A stretch of DNA of 64,000 nt from Pseudomonas sp. Gutcm_11s (GTDB taxonomy: Bacteria; Pseudomonadota; Gammaproteobacteria; Pseudomonadales; Pseudomonadaceae): positions 62,001-126,000 of the forward strand of contig NZ_JAQSUW010000014.1 in assembly GCF_028649395.1 (NCBI RefSeq), written 5' to 3'. The position numbers and the translations under genes are program-made. A model generated the notes under the pieces. That model did no database searches. It worked only from the letters and a program-made list of their open reading frames with translations, and was not told where the DNA came from. Below are positions 8,591 through 17,158 of the stretch, piece after piece. Within the stretch, counting starts at the first letter, position 1. Each line of letters begins with the position of its first letter.

Positions 8591-8787
8591 CGCTTTCTCC
8601 ATTGGACTCACTCATCAAGCTATCTGAGGTCATGAGGCAAGTAGGTATTGGGAAAACCAAGATCTACAAGCTGATCCAGGACGATCTATTTCCAACGCCT
8701 GTGAAGTTAGGAAGTGTGTCGCGCTGGTCACAGCTCGAAATACAAGACTGGATTGAGCAGCAGAAAGCTGCGCGTGATCGGGGGTAA
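8587..8787 (+). CDS. alpA: AlpA family transcriptional regulator
   Basis: 66 aa, typical AlpA length. The whole protein is the winged HTH: LIKLSEVMRQVGIGKTKIYKLI, then FPTPVKLGSVSRWSQLEIQDWIEQQ. The start at 8587 overlaps the preceding frame by ATGA. In P4-like elements a short AlpA-like protein (Vis) sits in this region and controls late and excision functions. It leads into the primase operon. Confidence 0.88.
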   Translation: MTLSPLDSLIKLSEVMRQVGIGKTKIYKLIQDDLFPTPVKLGSVSRWSQLEIQDWIEQQKAARDRG

Positions 8788-8793
8788 GTGGAA

Positions 8794-9066
8794 ATGAAGC
8801 GACCTGACTGCTCTTTACCTGAAGGGATGTTGGTTGTGGCTCCTGAGGCTGATGCTGGTGTGCCTATTGATGCGATTACTGCAGCGATCACTCGAACTGA
8901 TTCGGTGTTGTGGCTTCTAGTCAGCCAGTTTGATGGTAGCGGAGGTGATCGCTATAGCGATGAGGTAATCGCTGGGGCTCTGTGGGCTGTGCAGGGCATG
9001 CTTCGAGAGATCCGAACTCTCGCCATGCATGGCCATGACAGCACCTTGGGTGGGGGGTGCCAATGA
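8794..9066 (+). CDS. hypothetical protein of the replication operon
   Basis: 90 aa from ATG 8794, with GGGGG 9 bp upstream; GTG 8788 is an alternative. A conserved-looking helical core (TDSVLWLLVSQFDGSGG, VIAGALWAVQGMLREIRTL) fills the second half. The stop overlaps the primase start (ATGA at 9063), so translation is coupled. It may help primase loading, but nothing in the sequence proves this. Confidence 0.65.
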   Translation: MKRPDCSLPEGMLVVAPEADAGVPIDAITAAITRTDSVLWLLVSQFDGSGGDRYSDEVIAGALWAVQGMLREIRTLAMHGHDSTLGGGCQ

Positions 9067-11951
9067 CAGGACAGAACTCCAAGTGGCCAACCTTTGCTGA
9101 GGTGAGCCGCGCTGCACTGCAGGCAGTCGACCGGGTGTTGGCGCACTGGCTGCCTGGTGGAAAGCGTGTGGACGGTGGCAAGGAGTACACCGCCCCCAAC
9201 CCGACCCGGGCCGACAAGCATGCCGGCTCACTCAAGGTGAACTTGGCAAAGGGCACCTGGAGCGACTTCGCTACCGGCGACAAGGGCGGCGATCTGATTG
9301 ACCTAGTGCGTTACCTGAGCGGCGGTAGCGAGGTGGATGCCTGCAACAAGCTGGCTGACTTCGTGGGCGTGACGGCGGGGAACATCAGCAGCGTGCCGTC
9401 CAGCAGCCCGGCGAAGGCCCTGGAGTGGGTGCCGGTGTTGCCAGTGCCTGATGAGGCTATGCGTAAGGTGCCGCACAAGCACCGCCAGCACGGTAAGCCG
9501 TCGAAGGTTTGGGTCTACCGCGATGCCGAGGGCAGGCCGTTGATGGTGCTCTATCGCTTCGACCTGGGGCCAGATGACAGCGGCACGCCGCGCAAGGTTT
9601 TTGCTCCGTTGACCTGGTGCAAGCATGCCGATGGCTCACTGTCCTGGCGGTGGCTGAGCCTACCCGAACCGCGCCCGCTGCTGCGCCTCGATGAGTTAGT
9701 CAGCAGGCGGGCGGTGCCCGTAGTGCTATGCGAAGGTGAGAAGTCGGCAGATGCTGCTGCTGAGCTGCTGCCCGGCTACGTCTCTACCTGCTGGCCCAAC
9801 GGTACCAACTCTTGGCAGAAAGCCGACTTCGCCCCACTGGCCGGGCGGGACGTGTTGCTGTGGCCGGATAACGATGCGCCGGGCCTCAAGTGCATGGGCG
9901 CTCTGGACGAGCACCTGCGCCAGCTCGGGGCCGCCTCGGTTCGGGTAGTCGCGTTGACAGTGTTCGGCCAGCGGCCGGGCCTCGATGGAGAGCGTCCAAC
10001 CTTCGCCCCTGGTGGTGAGTGGGCCGAGGGTGACGATGCGGCCGATGCCCTGGCCAAGGGCTGGACGGCGGCGCACCTGGCAGAGCTGGAGCGCACCGGG
10101 GAGCTGTTCGCCCTGGCACCGGTAGCAGCGCCGGCCGCCCCGGCCAAGGCCCGCAAGCCCAACGCCAAGCCAGCCCCGGCGGAGAACTCTGCGGCCGTGC
10201 CGGCAGGCTTCCGTGTGACGGTGGAAGGGGTGTTCTATGCCGGCGAGGATGGCGAGGCCCGGCCGGTGTGTTCGCGCCTGGAGATACTGGCGCGCACCCG
10301 TGACGATAAGGGCCACAACTGGGGCCTGCTGGTGGAGTTCGATGACCCGGACGGCGACCGCAAGCGTTGGAACATTCCGGCACGGGCGATGGCCGGCGAC
10401 TTCGGCAAGGAAGTGCTCGGCCCGTTGGTGGATATGGGTCTGCGTCTGGCCCCGTTGCGCACGGCGCGTAATTCGCGCAACGACCTGCAGAGCTACCTAC
10501 AGGGCTTTGACAGCGCCGAGCGCGCACGCCTGGTCACGCGCCTGGGCTGGCATGGCGGCGCCTACCTGCTACCGGATCGGCAGATTGGGCAGAGCGCCGA
10601 GCACCTGCACTTCTATGAAGCTGGCGCGCAGTTCCCGCCGATTGCTTGGGCCGGCACTCTGGAGCAGTGGCAGCAGCAGGTTGGGGCGCTGTGCGTGGGC
10701 AATAACCGGTTGATGTTCGTGGTGTGTGTGGCCTTCGCCGGGGCCTTGTTGCATCAGCTGGACGCCGAGTCGGGCGGCTTTCACCTGTACGGCGACAGCT
10801 CGGGCGGCAAGACCACCCATCTGCAGGTGGCTGCATCGGTGTGGGGCGGGCCGCGCCTGGTTCGTTCCTGGCGCAGTACGGACAACGCCTTGGAGAGCAT
10901 CGCGGCGGCGCACTCGGATGGATTGCTGGTGCTGGATGAAATCGGCATGTGTGACCCGCGCATCATCGGCGAAACCATCTACATGCTGGGCAACGGCACC
11001 GGAAAGGCCCGCGCCAATGATCGCGGCCAGGCTGGCCGCCAGGTACAGGAGTGGCGCCTGCTGTTCCTTTCCACCGGGGAAAAGACCCTGGCCCAGCACA
11101 TGGCCGAGGCGAGCAAGGAGTTGAAAGCCGGGATGGAGGTGCGGCTGCTCGCTGTGCCGGCCGATGCCGGCGAGGGCCTGGGGCTGTTCGAGGTGCTGCA
11201 TGGCTTCGAGGATGCGGCGGCGCTGTCCGATGCGCTCAAGGCCCGGGTGGGCAAGTTCTACGGCACGCCAGCCCTGGCCTTCCTGTCGGCCCTCTGCGAA
11301 CCGAGCAAGCTGCTCGGGTATGTGGCAACACTGCGCAGGACGGTAGAGCGCTTCACTGCAGAGTCATTGCCTGCCAGCGCCAGCGGCCAGGCCCAGCGGG
11401 CTGCTGCGCGCTTCGGGTTGGCGGCTGCGGCTGGCGAGTTGGCCACGGGGCTAGGCGTGACGGGTTGGCCCAATGGTGCGGCGCTGCATGCCGCTCGGGT
11501 GTGCCTGGACGCCTGGCTGGCAGCCCGGGGCGGCGCCGGCAACATGGAAGGGGAGGCCATCGTCCAGCGCCTGCGTATGGTGGTGGAACGATACGGCGAA
11601 AGCCGCTTCACCCGGTGGGACAGTGTGGCGGCCAAGGTGGATGACCATGCACCGCGTACTACTGACCGGCTGGGCTTCCGACGCACCATTGAGCACAGCT
11701 ATGGCGATACGGCCTTTACCAGCGTGACCTACTACTTCCTGTCCACCGCCTGGCGTGATGAGGTGTTCAAGGGCATGAACGTGGCGGCCGCCAACCGGGA
11801 GTTGGTTGCCCGGGGAATTCTGGAGCCCGCTACCGATGGCAAGGCTGCCCAGTCGCTGCGCTTGCCTGGTATGCCCAAGGGGCGCGCCTATGTGGTCAAT
11901 GGTTCGGCATTGCTCATGGACGAGCCTGATAGGCTGTCAGAGGCGGCTTAA
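9063..11951 (+). CDS. Toprim/DUF927 primase-helicase of P4-like replicon
   Basis: 962 aa, starting by ATGA overlap with the gene before. Residues ~1-110 look like a primase-associated zinc/DNA-binding module (TWSDFATGDKGGDLIDLVRYL). Residues ~218-275 are Toprim-like, with CEGEKSAD (223-230) and LLWPDNDAPG (265-274). An alanine/proline-rich linker (350-375) precedes the DUF927 helicase domain, with Walker A GDSSGGKTT (577-585) and Walker B LLVLDEIG (621-628). Such proteins unwind and prime their own origin. The presence of primase and helicase in one chain is the P4-alpha arrangement. The iteron clusters at 2293 and 37585 are candidate binding sites. Confidence 0.9.
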   Translation: MTGQNSKWPTFAEVSRAALQAVDRVLAHWLPGGKRVDGGKEYTAPNPTRADKHAGSLKVNLAKGTWSDFATGDKGGDLIDLVRYLSGGSEVDACNKLADFVGVTAGNISSVPSSSPAKALEWVPVLPVPDEAMRKVPHKHRQHGKPSKVWVYRDAEGRPLMVLYRFDLGPDDSGTPRKVFAPLTWCKHADGSLSWRWLSLPEPRPLLRLDELVSRRAVPVVLCEGEKSADAAAELLPGYVSTCWPNGTNSWQKADFAPLAGRDVLLWPDNDAPGLKCMGALDEHLRQLGAASVRVVALTVFGQRPGLDGERPTFAPGGEWAEGDDAADALAKGWTAAHLAELERTGELFALAPVAAPAAPAKARKPNAKPAPAENSAAVPAGFRVTVEGVFYAGEDGEARPVCSRLEILARTRDDKGHNWGLLVEFDDPDGDRKRWNIPARAMAGDFGKEVLGPLVDMGLRLAPLRTARNSRNDLQSYLQGFDSAERARLVTRLGWHGGAYLLPDRQIGQSAEHLHFYEAGAQFPPIAWAGTLEQWQQQVGALCVGNNRLMFVVCVAFAGALLHQLDAESGGFHLYGDSSGGKTTHLQVAASVWGGPRLVRSWRSTDNALESIAAAHSDGLLVLDEIGMCDPRIIGETIYMLGNGTGKARANDRGQAGRQVQEWRLLFLSTGEKTLAQHMAEASKELKAGMEVRLLAVPADAGEGLGLFEVLHGFEDAAALSDALKARVGKFYGTPALAFLSALCEPSKLLGYVATLRRTVERFTAESLPASASGQAQRAAARFGLAAAAGELATGLGVTGWPNGAALHAARVCLDAWLAARGGAGNMEGEAIVQRLRMVVERYGESRFTRWDSVAAKVDDHAPRTTDRLGFRRTIEHSYGDTAFTSVTYYFLSTAWRDEVFKGMNVAAANRELVARGILEPATDGKAAQSLRLPGMPKGRAYVVNGSALLMDEPDRLSEAA

Positions 11952-12051
11952 ATACAGGTTTCAAGAACACAAAAGCTGTTTGGCGGTAGATACCGGTGCC
12001 TGGATCTCTTACCCTCAATTGAGCACGAAAGCACATAGCGGAGCGAATAGT

Positions 12052-12423
12052 ATGGATAAACCGAGGTCATTGAATCTGAGCATTCGCTCGGGGAGTAGTG
12101 AGCAGCTTCGTAAGCTCCTTGAGTTAGCTCTATATGAGCTAGATAGAGCAGTTCATGGCAACAGCAGCCTGGCATGGGCGGCAGCAGAGGGTGAGGTCAT
12201 CAGCGGGGCAGTGGAAGGCACGATGGGTAGTTACCGCTTCGACTATTTGCTTGGCACTCCTGAGCTTGTTGAGTGCAGAAAACAGCTTCTTGATGATGGG
12301 TTTAAACTCGCCACCGTCAGAGACCTATCCTTCGATTACGATCTGTATGAGCACCCGGAAAGCAAACAGAAGAAACGCTTGTATTTCGATCCTGTAGAAA
12401 TAAAGGATCACGAAGATCAATAG
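12052..12423 (+). CDS. hypothetical protein
   Basis: 123 aa from ATG 12052, with GGAGCG about 7 bp upstream. Composition is less GC-rich than the primase before it. A helical N-terminus (LRKLLELALYELDRAV) is followed by a mixed region and a charged C-terminus. No family is recognised. A rho-independent terminator follows at once, so it closes the backbone operon and marks the junction with the cargo. Confidence 0.6.
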   Translation: MDKPRSLNLSIRSGSSEQLRKLLELALYELDRAVHGNSSLAWAAAEGEVISGAVEGTMGSYRFDYLLGTPELVECRKQLLDDGFKLATVRDLSFDYDLYEHPESKQKKRLYFDPVEIKDHEDQ

Positions 12424-12426
12424 CTC

Positions 12427-12451
12427 AAGGCCGGCATTTGCCGGCTTTTTT
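12427..12451 (+). terminator. rho-independent terminator
   Basis: GCCGGC-ATTT-GCCGGC (12430-12445) is followed by six T. It ends the 8.1-12.4 kb backbone operon. Confidence 0.85.
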
Positions 12452-12810
12452 GTGACTGTTAGTCAGGTCACGGCGTTCCATCTTGACTTCCGTCCAAGGT
12501 GGAATGAGTGTTCGCATCGACACCGACACTAATTCGCACGCCGAACCGTCAGCAATCCGCATCCCCGACACTTCCTGCATCTCCGCCACTGATTCGCGTA
12601 CACCGCCAATTTGATTGATCAACCGTTGAGACAGCAGGGGCCATCCAGGCCATAGAGCCGATCTCGTAATTTCACAGCAGAGCAAGGCGAGATCGGGCCG
12701 TTCGCTTGTGCTGGTACCTCCCCTCATGGACGACCGCTACCGGCCAAAAGCGGCCAGTCGTACGGCTGTCACTGGGCGGTGAAGTGCTGATGAGAAGTCG
12801 CTATGCACCG
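12452..12810. other. gene-free junction between backbone and arsenic module
   Basis: No gene could be supported. A 100-codon minus-strand frame (12425-12727) has no SD and no recognisable family, though it could be the tail of a decayed gene behind arsJ. The stretch contains GGCCAAAAGCGG (12742-12753), which recurs at 19527-19538 on the other side of the arsenic module. Confidence 0.5.
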
Positions 12811-14034
12811 TCACAAAGCTGGCAGTTGATGCCGAGGCAGCCCGATAGAAATCAGAGCCGCCAGCACCACAAACCCGCTAGAAACCCACAAGCAGGCTTC
12901 CAGTCCGTACTGCTGGAACACCCATCCAGAGAGCAGCGTGCCGAGTAGGCGCCCCAGGGCGTTGGACATGTAGTAGAAGCCCACGTCCAGGGACACCCCG
13001 TCCTCCTTGGCGTAGCTGACGATCAGGTAGCTGTGCAGCGACGAGTTCACCGCGAACAGCACGCCGAACAGCATCAGGCCACCCAGCAATACCACCTGTT
13101 CCGACCAGCCGGTGCCTAGTCCCAGTGCGATCAGCGCCGGCAAACCGGCCAGGGCCAGCGCCCAGGAGAAAGCAGCGCGGCCATCCGGCACGTGCCCGCT
13201 CTTCTTGCCAGTGATGTTGGGGGCGAAGGACTGCACGATGCCGTAGCCAATAATCCAGGCGGCGAGGAAGCCACCCACCAGCCAGAAATCCCAACCGAAC
13301 ACGGTACTCAGGTACACCGGCAGCGCCACCACGAACCACACGTCGCGAGCACCGAAGAGGAACAGTCGCGCGGCCGAGAGGATGTTGATCGCCCGGCTTT
13401 TGGAGAGCATGTCGCGGAACTTTGGTTTGGCCTTGGCCTTACCGAGATCCTTCTTCAGCAGCACCAGGCTGCCCAGCCAGATCAGAGCCAGCACCGCCGC
13501 CATGGCCAACACCGATCCAGTAAAACCGAGCAAGGCCAGCAGCGCTCCGCCGAGAAAGAAGCCCACGCCCTTGAGCGCGTTCTTCGAGCCGGTAAGGATG
13601 GCCACCCACTTGTACAACGTGCCCTGCTGATTGTCCGGCACCAGGAGCTTGATCGAACTCTTGGCGGACATCTTGTTGAGATCCTTGGCGATGCCAGACA
13701 GCGCCTGGGCTCCCATCACCCAGGGCACGGTCAGCCACGCGGCCGGCACTGTCAGCATCAGCAAAGCCAGCACCTGCATGCCCAGACCAATGTTCATGGT
13801 GCGGTTCAGACCTAGGCGAGCACCGAGGTAGCCACCCACCAGATTGGTGATGACGCCGAAGATCTCGTAGAACAGGAACAGTGCTGCGATTTGCAGTGGC
13901 GTGTAGCCCAGGGTGTGGAAGTGCAGCACTACCAACATGCGCAACGCGCCGTCGGTGAGAGTGAAAGCCCAGTAGTTGCCGGTAACCAGCAGGTACTGAC
14001 GCACTTCCGCAGATAGGGCTGACAACGCCTTCAT
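12811..14034 (-). CDS. arsJ: organoarsenical efflux MFS transporter ArsJ
   Basis: 407 aa, about 12 hydrophobic helices, MFS fold. ArsJ is known to export 1-arseno-3-phosphoglycerate, made from arsenate and glyceraldehyde-3-phosphate by the partner GAPDH; the product then breaks down outside to arsenate. Recognition rests on the family-typical N-terminus (YLLVTGNYWAFTLTDGALRM), the DLNKMSAKSSIKLLVP segment, and above all the gap gene 9 bp upstream. The SD GGAG lies in the end of gap, so the two genes are coupled. It is the last gene of the minus-strand ars operon. Confidence 0.92.
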   Translation of the reverse strand: MKALSALSAEVRQYLLVTGNYWAFTLTDGALRMLVVLHFHTLGYTPLQIAALFLFYEIFGVITNLVGGYLGARLGLNRTMNIGLGMQVLALLMLTVPAAWLTVPWVMGAQALSGIAKDLNKMSAKSSIKLLVPDNQQGTLYKWVAILTGSKNALKGVGFFLGGALLALLGFTGSVLAMAAVLALIWLGSLVLLKKDLGKAKAKPKFRDMLSKSRAINILSAARLFLFGARDVWFVVALPVYLSTVFGWDFWLVGGFLAAWIIGYGIVQSFAPNITGKKSGHVPDGRAAFSWALALAGLPALIALGLGTGWSEQVVLLGGLMLFGVLFAVNSSLHSYLIVSYAKEDGVSLDVGFYYMSNALGRLLGTLLSGWVFQQYGLEACLWVSSGFVVLAALISIGLPRHQLPAL

Positions 14035-14043
14035 GATCGCTGC

Positions 14044-15048
14044 TTACTCCGCCGCGCCGACCAGACGAGCCAGCTCCGCCGCTCGGTTGGCATAGCCCCA
14101 CTCGTTGTCGTACCAGGCGTAGATCTTCACCTGGGTGCCAGCCACCACCAGAGTCGACAGTGCGTCGATGATTGAGGAGCGCGGATCGGTACGGTAATCG
14201 ATGGACACCAGTGGTCGCTCTTCATAGCCCAGGATGTTCTTCAGCGGGCCTTCGGCCGCCGCTTTGAGCAGCGCGTTGACCTCCTCGGCTGTGGTCGCAC
14301 GCTCCACCTCGAACACGCAGTCGGTCAGCGAGGCGTTGGCCAGCGGTACGCGCACGGCGTGGCCGTTCAGCTTGCCGCGCAGCTCGGGGAAGATCTCGGC
14401 AATCGCTGTGGCCGAACCGGTGGTAGTCGGGATCAGGCTCATGCCGGAAGCGCGGGCGCGGCGCAGATCCTTGTGCGGGGTGTCGAGGATGCTTTGGGTA
14501 TTGGTCAGATCGTGGATGGTGGTGATCGAGCCGTGGCGGATGCCCAGGTTCTCGTGGATCACCTTGACCACCGGAGCCAGGCAGTTGGTGGTGCAGGACG
14601 CGGCAGTGACGATGCGGTGCTGGGCCGGGTCGAACAGGTGCTGGTTGACCCCCATCACCACGTTCAGCGCGCCTTTTTCCTTGACTGGTGCGCAGACCAC
14701 TACACGCTTCACGCCCTGATCCAAGTAGGCCTGGAGTACGGAAACGGTCTTCATCTTGCCGCTGGCCTCGATCACCAGGTCGCAGCCGCTCCAATCGGTG
14801 TCGGCAATGGCCTTGTTGGCGGTGACGCGAATGCGCTTGCCACCGATCACCACGCTCTCACCATCGCTGCCCGCCTCATGCTGCCAGCGGCCATGCACCG
14901 AGTCGAAGTTCAGCAGATGAGCGTGGGTGGCGGCATCGCCGGCCGGGTCGTTGATCTGCACGAACTCCAGCTCGGGCCAGTTCCAGGCAGCGCGCAGGGC
15001 CAGGCGGCCGATGCGGCCGAATCCGTTGATACCGACTTTGATCGTCAT
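14044..15048 (-). CDS. gap: ArsJ-associated glyceraldehyde-3-phosphate dehydrogenase
   Basis: 334 aa, full-length GAPDH. The N-terminal Rossmann motif is [10 protein letters not shown] (7-16), and the catalytic cysteine is Cys152 in SCTTNCLAP. The C-terminal segment [11 protein letters not shown] is also conserved. With arsJ it gives arsenate resistance: the enzyme forms 1-arseno-3-phosphoglycerate, which ArsJ exports. It is a paralogue specialised for this locus, not the housekeeping gene, judged by position between arsH and arsJ. No truncation is seen. Confidence 0.93.
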   Translation of the reverse strand: MTIKVGINGFGRIGRLALRAAWNWPELEFVQINDPAGDAATHAHLLNFDSVHGRWQHEAGSDGESVVIGGKRIRVTANKAIADTDWSGCDLVIEASGKMKTVSVLQAYLDQGVKRVVVCAPVKEKGALNVVMGVNQHLFDPAQHRIVTAASCTTNCLAPVVKVIHENLGIRHGSITTIHDLTNTQSILDTPHKDLRRARASGMSLIPTTTGSATAIAEIFPELRGKLNGHAVRVPLANASLTDCVFEVERATTAEEVNALLKAAAEGPLKNILGYEERPLVSIDYRTDPRSSIIDALSTLVVAGTQVKIYAWYDNEWGYANRAAELARLVGAAE

Positions 15049-15095
15049 GGTGCTGTCTCGCGTAAAGGTGTTGGGCAGGTGAATCGAGTGGTTAA

Positions 15096-15812
15096 TCAGA
15101 TGGCCCGCTGATTGACGCGCTTGGATAGCTCTTCGGCCGACTCCTTGCGCTCGGAATAGCGGTCAACCAGGTAGTCGGAGCGGTCACGTAGCAGCAGGGT
15201 GAACTTGACCAGTTCCTCCATCACATCAACCACACGGTCATAGAACGAGGACTGCTTCATTCGGCCGTCCGCGTCGAACTCCAGATAAGCCTTGGGCACC
15301 GAGGACTGATTGGGGATGGTGAACATGCGCATCCAGCGGCCAAGCACTCGCAGCTGGTTGACCACGTTGAATGACTGCGAGCCACCGCATACCTGCATCA
15401 CCGCCAGGGTCTTGCCCTGGGTCGGGCGAACCGCGCCAATGGCCAGCGGCACCCAATCGATCTGCGCCTTGAACACGGCGGTCATCGAACCGTGACGCTC
15501 AGGGGAGCACCACACCTGGCCTTCCGACCATTGCATCAGCTCGCGCAACTCCTGCACCTTGGGGTGGCTTTCCGGAGCATCATCCGGCAGCGGCAGGCCA
15601 CTCGGATCGAAGATGCGCGTCTCGGCACCGAAGCGTTGGAGCAGGCGTGCAGCTTCTTCGGTCAGCAGGCGGCTGAAAGAACGCTCGCGGGTAGATCCGT
15701 ACAGAAGCAGGATGCGCGGCGGATGGGTTGAAGCCGACTCGACGCCGAGCTTATCCAGTGTCGGCAAGTCAGCCAGGTCGACATCCAGGTTGGGCAGAAG
15801 ATCGTCTTGCAT
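15096..15812 (-). CDS. arsH: ArsH NADPH-dependent FMN reductase / organoarsenical oxidase
   Basis: 238 aa, flavodoxin-like. The [20 protein letters not shown] phosphate-binding segment, [20 protein letters not shown] and [21 protein letters not shown] are ArsH hallmarks. The family oxidises trivalent methyl- and aryl-arsenicals to less toxic pentavalent forms using NADPH and FMN. AGGAG sits just before the ATG. It lies third in the operon arsC-arsR-arsH-gap-arsJ. Confidence 0.95.
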   Translation of the reverse strand: MQDDLLPNLDVDLADLPTLDKLGVESASTHPPRILLLYGSTRERSFSRLLTEEAARLLQRFGAETRIFDPSGLPLPDDAPESHPKVQELRELMQWSEGQVWCSPERHGSMTAVFKAQIDWVPLAIGAVRPTQGKTLAVMQVCGGSQSFNVVNQLRVLGRWMRMFTIPNQSSVPKAYLEFDADGRMKQSSFYDRVVDVMEELVKFTLLLRDRSDYLVDRYSERKESAEELSKRVNQRAI

Positions 15813-15866
15813 GGTTACTCCTACGAAATCAGGTACTGAGCCCCTCTAGGGATCGCTCAATCGGTG

Positions 15867-16223
15867 TCAGCAGCAGGTTGCTGCCCGCTCCGGTCGATCA
15901 CCCATCTGCTGTAGACGCTGAGGGTCTTCACCGAACAAGGTGCGGTTCGCCGCGTGCGTAGCCTGGAGGATCTGCATGACCCACTCCGGCAGCTCGGGGT
16001 GCAGGCGGTAGTACACCCATTGCCCTTGGCGGCGATCTTCAAGCAGGCCACAAGTGCGCAGCTGGGCCAGATGGCGAGAAATCTTTGGCTGGCTCTCATC
16101 GAGCGCACAGGTCAGCTCGCACACGCAAAGTTCACCCTCTTCCACGATCAGCATCATGGCGCGCACACGCGTCTCGTCAGCCAGGCATTTGAAAACGGTG
16201 ATGGGGGTTAGGGATTCAGTCAT
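15867..16223 (-). CDS. arsR: ArsR-type arsenic-responsive repressor
   Basis: 118 aa winged-HTH. The metal-binding motif ELCVCEL has Cys33 and Cys35, with Cys39 nearby and a C-terminal Cys pair. The recognition helix region is ESQPKISRHLAQLRTCGLL. It dissociates from DNA when it binds As(III) or Sb(III). GAGG precedes the ATG by 5-6 bp. It is the second gene of the operon, 8 bp behind arsC, so it is probably autoregulated through the operators between arsC and arsR2. Confidence 0.93.
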   Translation of the reverse strand: MTESLTPITVFKCLADETRVRAMMLIVEEGELCVCELTCALDESQPKISRHLAQLRTCGLLEDRRQGQWVYYRLHPELPEWVMQILQATHAANRTLFGEDPQRLQQMGDRPERAATCC

Positions 16224-16230
16224 AGCGACC

Positions 16231-16644
16231 TCAGCGTTTGGTTTTCACCAGGACGAACATCTTGATGCGCTCATGGATCTCATGAAGGGTGTGGCGGAAT
16301 GCTTCCGGCTTGCTGCTCGTAACCGGGTCTTCAAAGTTCCACGCGAGAACCTCGCCAGCACCGGGGAGCGCGTGACATTCCAGCGCCGACTTGTCGCATA
16401 GGGTGATGACATAGTCGAAACGCTGCCCCTCGAACTCATCGATGGACTTGCTGCGCAAACCTTGGGCAGCCACACCCAGATGCTCCAGCGCCTCAATCGT
16501 CCGGTGGTCGACCCCGCCAGGCTCTGTGCCTGCGCTGAAAGCCTCGAAGTGCTCGGAGTCGGTATGGCGCAGCAGGGCCTCGGCCAGTTGAGACCGGGCG
16601 GTATTGGCCACACACACGAACAGCACACTGCTTTTGTTGCTCAT
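16231..16644 (-). CDS. arsC: arsenate reductase, low-molecular-weight phosphatase type
   Basis: 137 aa from ATG 16644; the frame runs further upstream, but that part covers the promoter region. The P-loop is CVANTARS (Cys11 to Ser18), and the resolving cysteines Cys83 and Cys90 (TLCDKSALEC) give the triad of thioredoxin-coupled arsenate reductases of the pI258 type. It reduces As(V) to As(III). First gene of the minus-strand operon. No arsB or acr3 follows, so the As(III) it makes needs another way out, possibly the MFS protein at 18265. Confidence 0.9.
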   Translation of the reverse strand: MSNKSSVLFVCVANTARSQLAEALLRHTDSEHFEAFSAGTEPGGVDHRTIEALEHLGVAAQGLRSKSIDEFEGQRFDYVITLCDKSALECHALPGAGEVLAWNFEDPVTSSKPEAFRHTLHEIHERIKMFVLVKTKR

Positions 16645-16659
16645 CGGGAATGCCTCAGC

Positions 16660-16693
16660 ATATTCGCCAAAACGAATATATGGATTTCCATAT
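16660..16693. promoter_or_regulatory. ArsR-type operator(s) before arsC
   Basis: Two adjoining inverted repeats: ATATTCG-6-CGAATAT (16660-16679) and ATATGG-ATTT-CCATAT (16678-16693). AT-rich dyads of this size are typical ArsR binding sites. Assignment to the repressor at 15867 is inferred from proximity to arsC. Confidence 0.6.
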
Positions 16694-16737
16694 GCGCTGT
16701 AAAGCAACCACAAGACGAGTTCGACCCTAGGCTTTAC

Positions 16738-16757
16738 ATGTGCATAAGCATGCACAT
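16738..16757. promoter_or_regulatory. dyad operator before arsR2
   Basis: ATGTGCAT-AAGC-ATGCACAT is a perfect 8-bp inverted repeat, 12 bp before the arsR2 start. It differs from the 16660-16693 dyads, so the two ArsR proteins probably have separate sites. A related half (GTGCAT) occurs at about 17142, before arsO. Confidence 0.6.
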
Positions 16758-16769
16758 ATATTGCTCCGC

Positions 16770-17120
16770 ATGAACAGCAGCACAACTCTTCGAACCCAAG
16801 CCATCGAAGCCGCCATCGACTCGCTCGACAGCGCATTCTTCAAGGCTCTCTGCGAGCCGCCGCGAGTGGCGGTGTTGAAGCGCGTCATGCAGCTAGGCCG
16901 CGCTGACGTAACCGAGATCGCAGCGGAGCTACCGCAAGAACGCTCCGTGGTTTCTCGCCACCTCCAAGTGCTGCTTGAGGCCGGCATCGTTCGCTCGGCC
17001 AAGTCAGGCCGCCAGGTGTTCTACGAGGTCGATGGGCCGGCCATCATCAAGAAGCTGGAAGGCATCCTGCACCACACCAAGACCATTGCTCCCTTCTGCT
17101 GCCCAGGCAGCCAATCCTGA
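16770..17120 (+). CDS. second ArsR family regulator, divergent
   Basis: 116 aa from ATG 16770; a 10-residue longer form from 16740 would start inside the dyad operator. Winged HTH: FFKALCEPPRVAVLKRVM, then ERSVVSRHLQVLLEAGIVRSAKSGRQVFYEV. It lacks the CVC motif of the first ArsR; its cysteines are Cys28 and the C-terminal pair Cys110-Cys111, so the inducer site differs. It heads the plus-strand unit arsR2-arsO-MFS and may respond to organoarsenicals or antimony; this is inference. Confidence 0.85.
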   Translation: MNSSTTLRTQAIEAAIDSLDSAFFKALCEPPRVAVLKRVMQLGRADVTEIAAELPQERSVVSRHLQVLLEAGIVRSAKSGRQVFYEVDGPAIIKKLEGILHHTKTIAPFCCPGSQS

Positions 17121-17158
17121 GTTCTCATTTCTTCAAATACGTGCATGGGTGCGCATAA

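Noticed and set aside
12425..12727. 100-codon minus-strand frame behind arsJ
   Set aside because: No SD, no family, and it overlaps the terminator of the plus-strand operon. It could be a remnant but is not supported as a gene.
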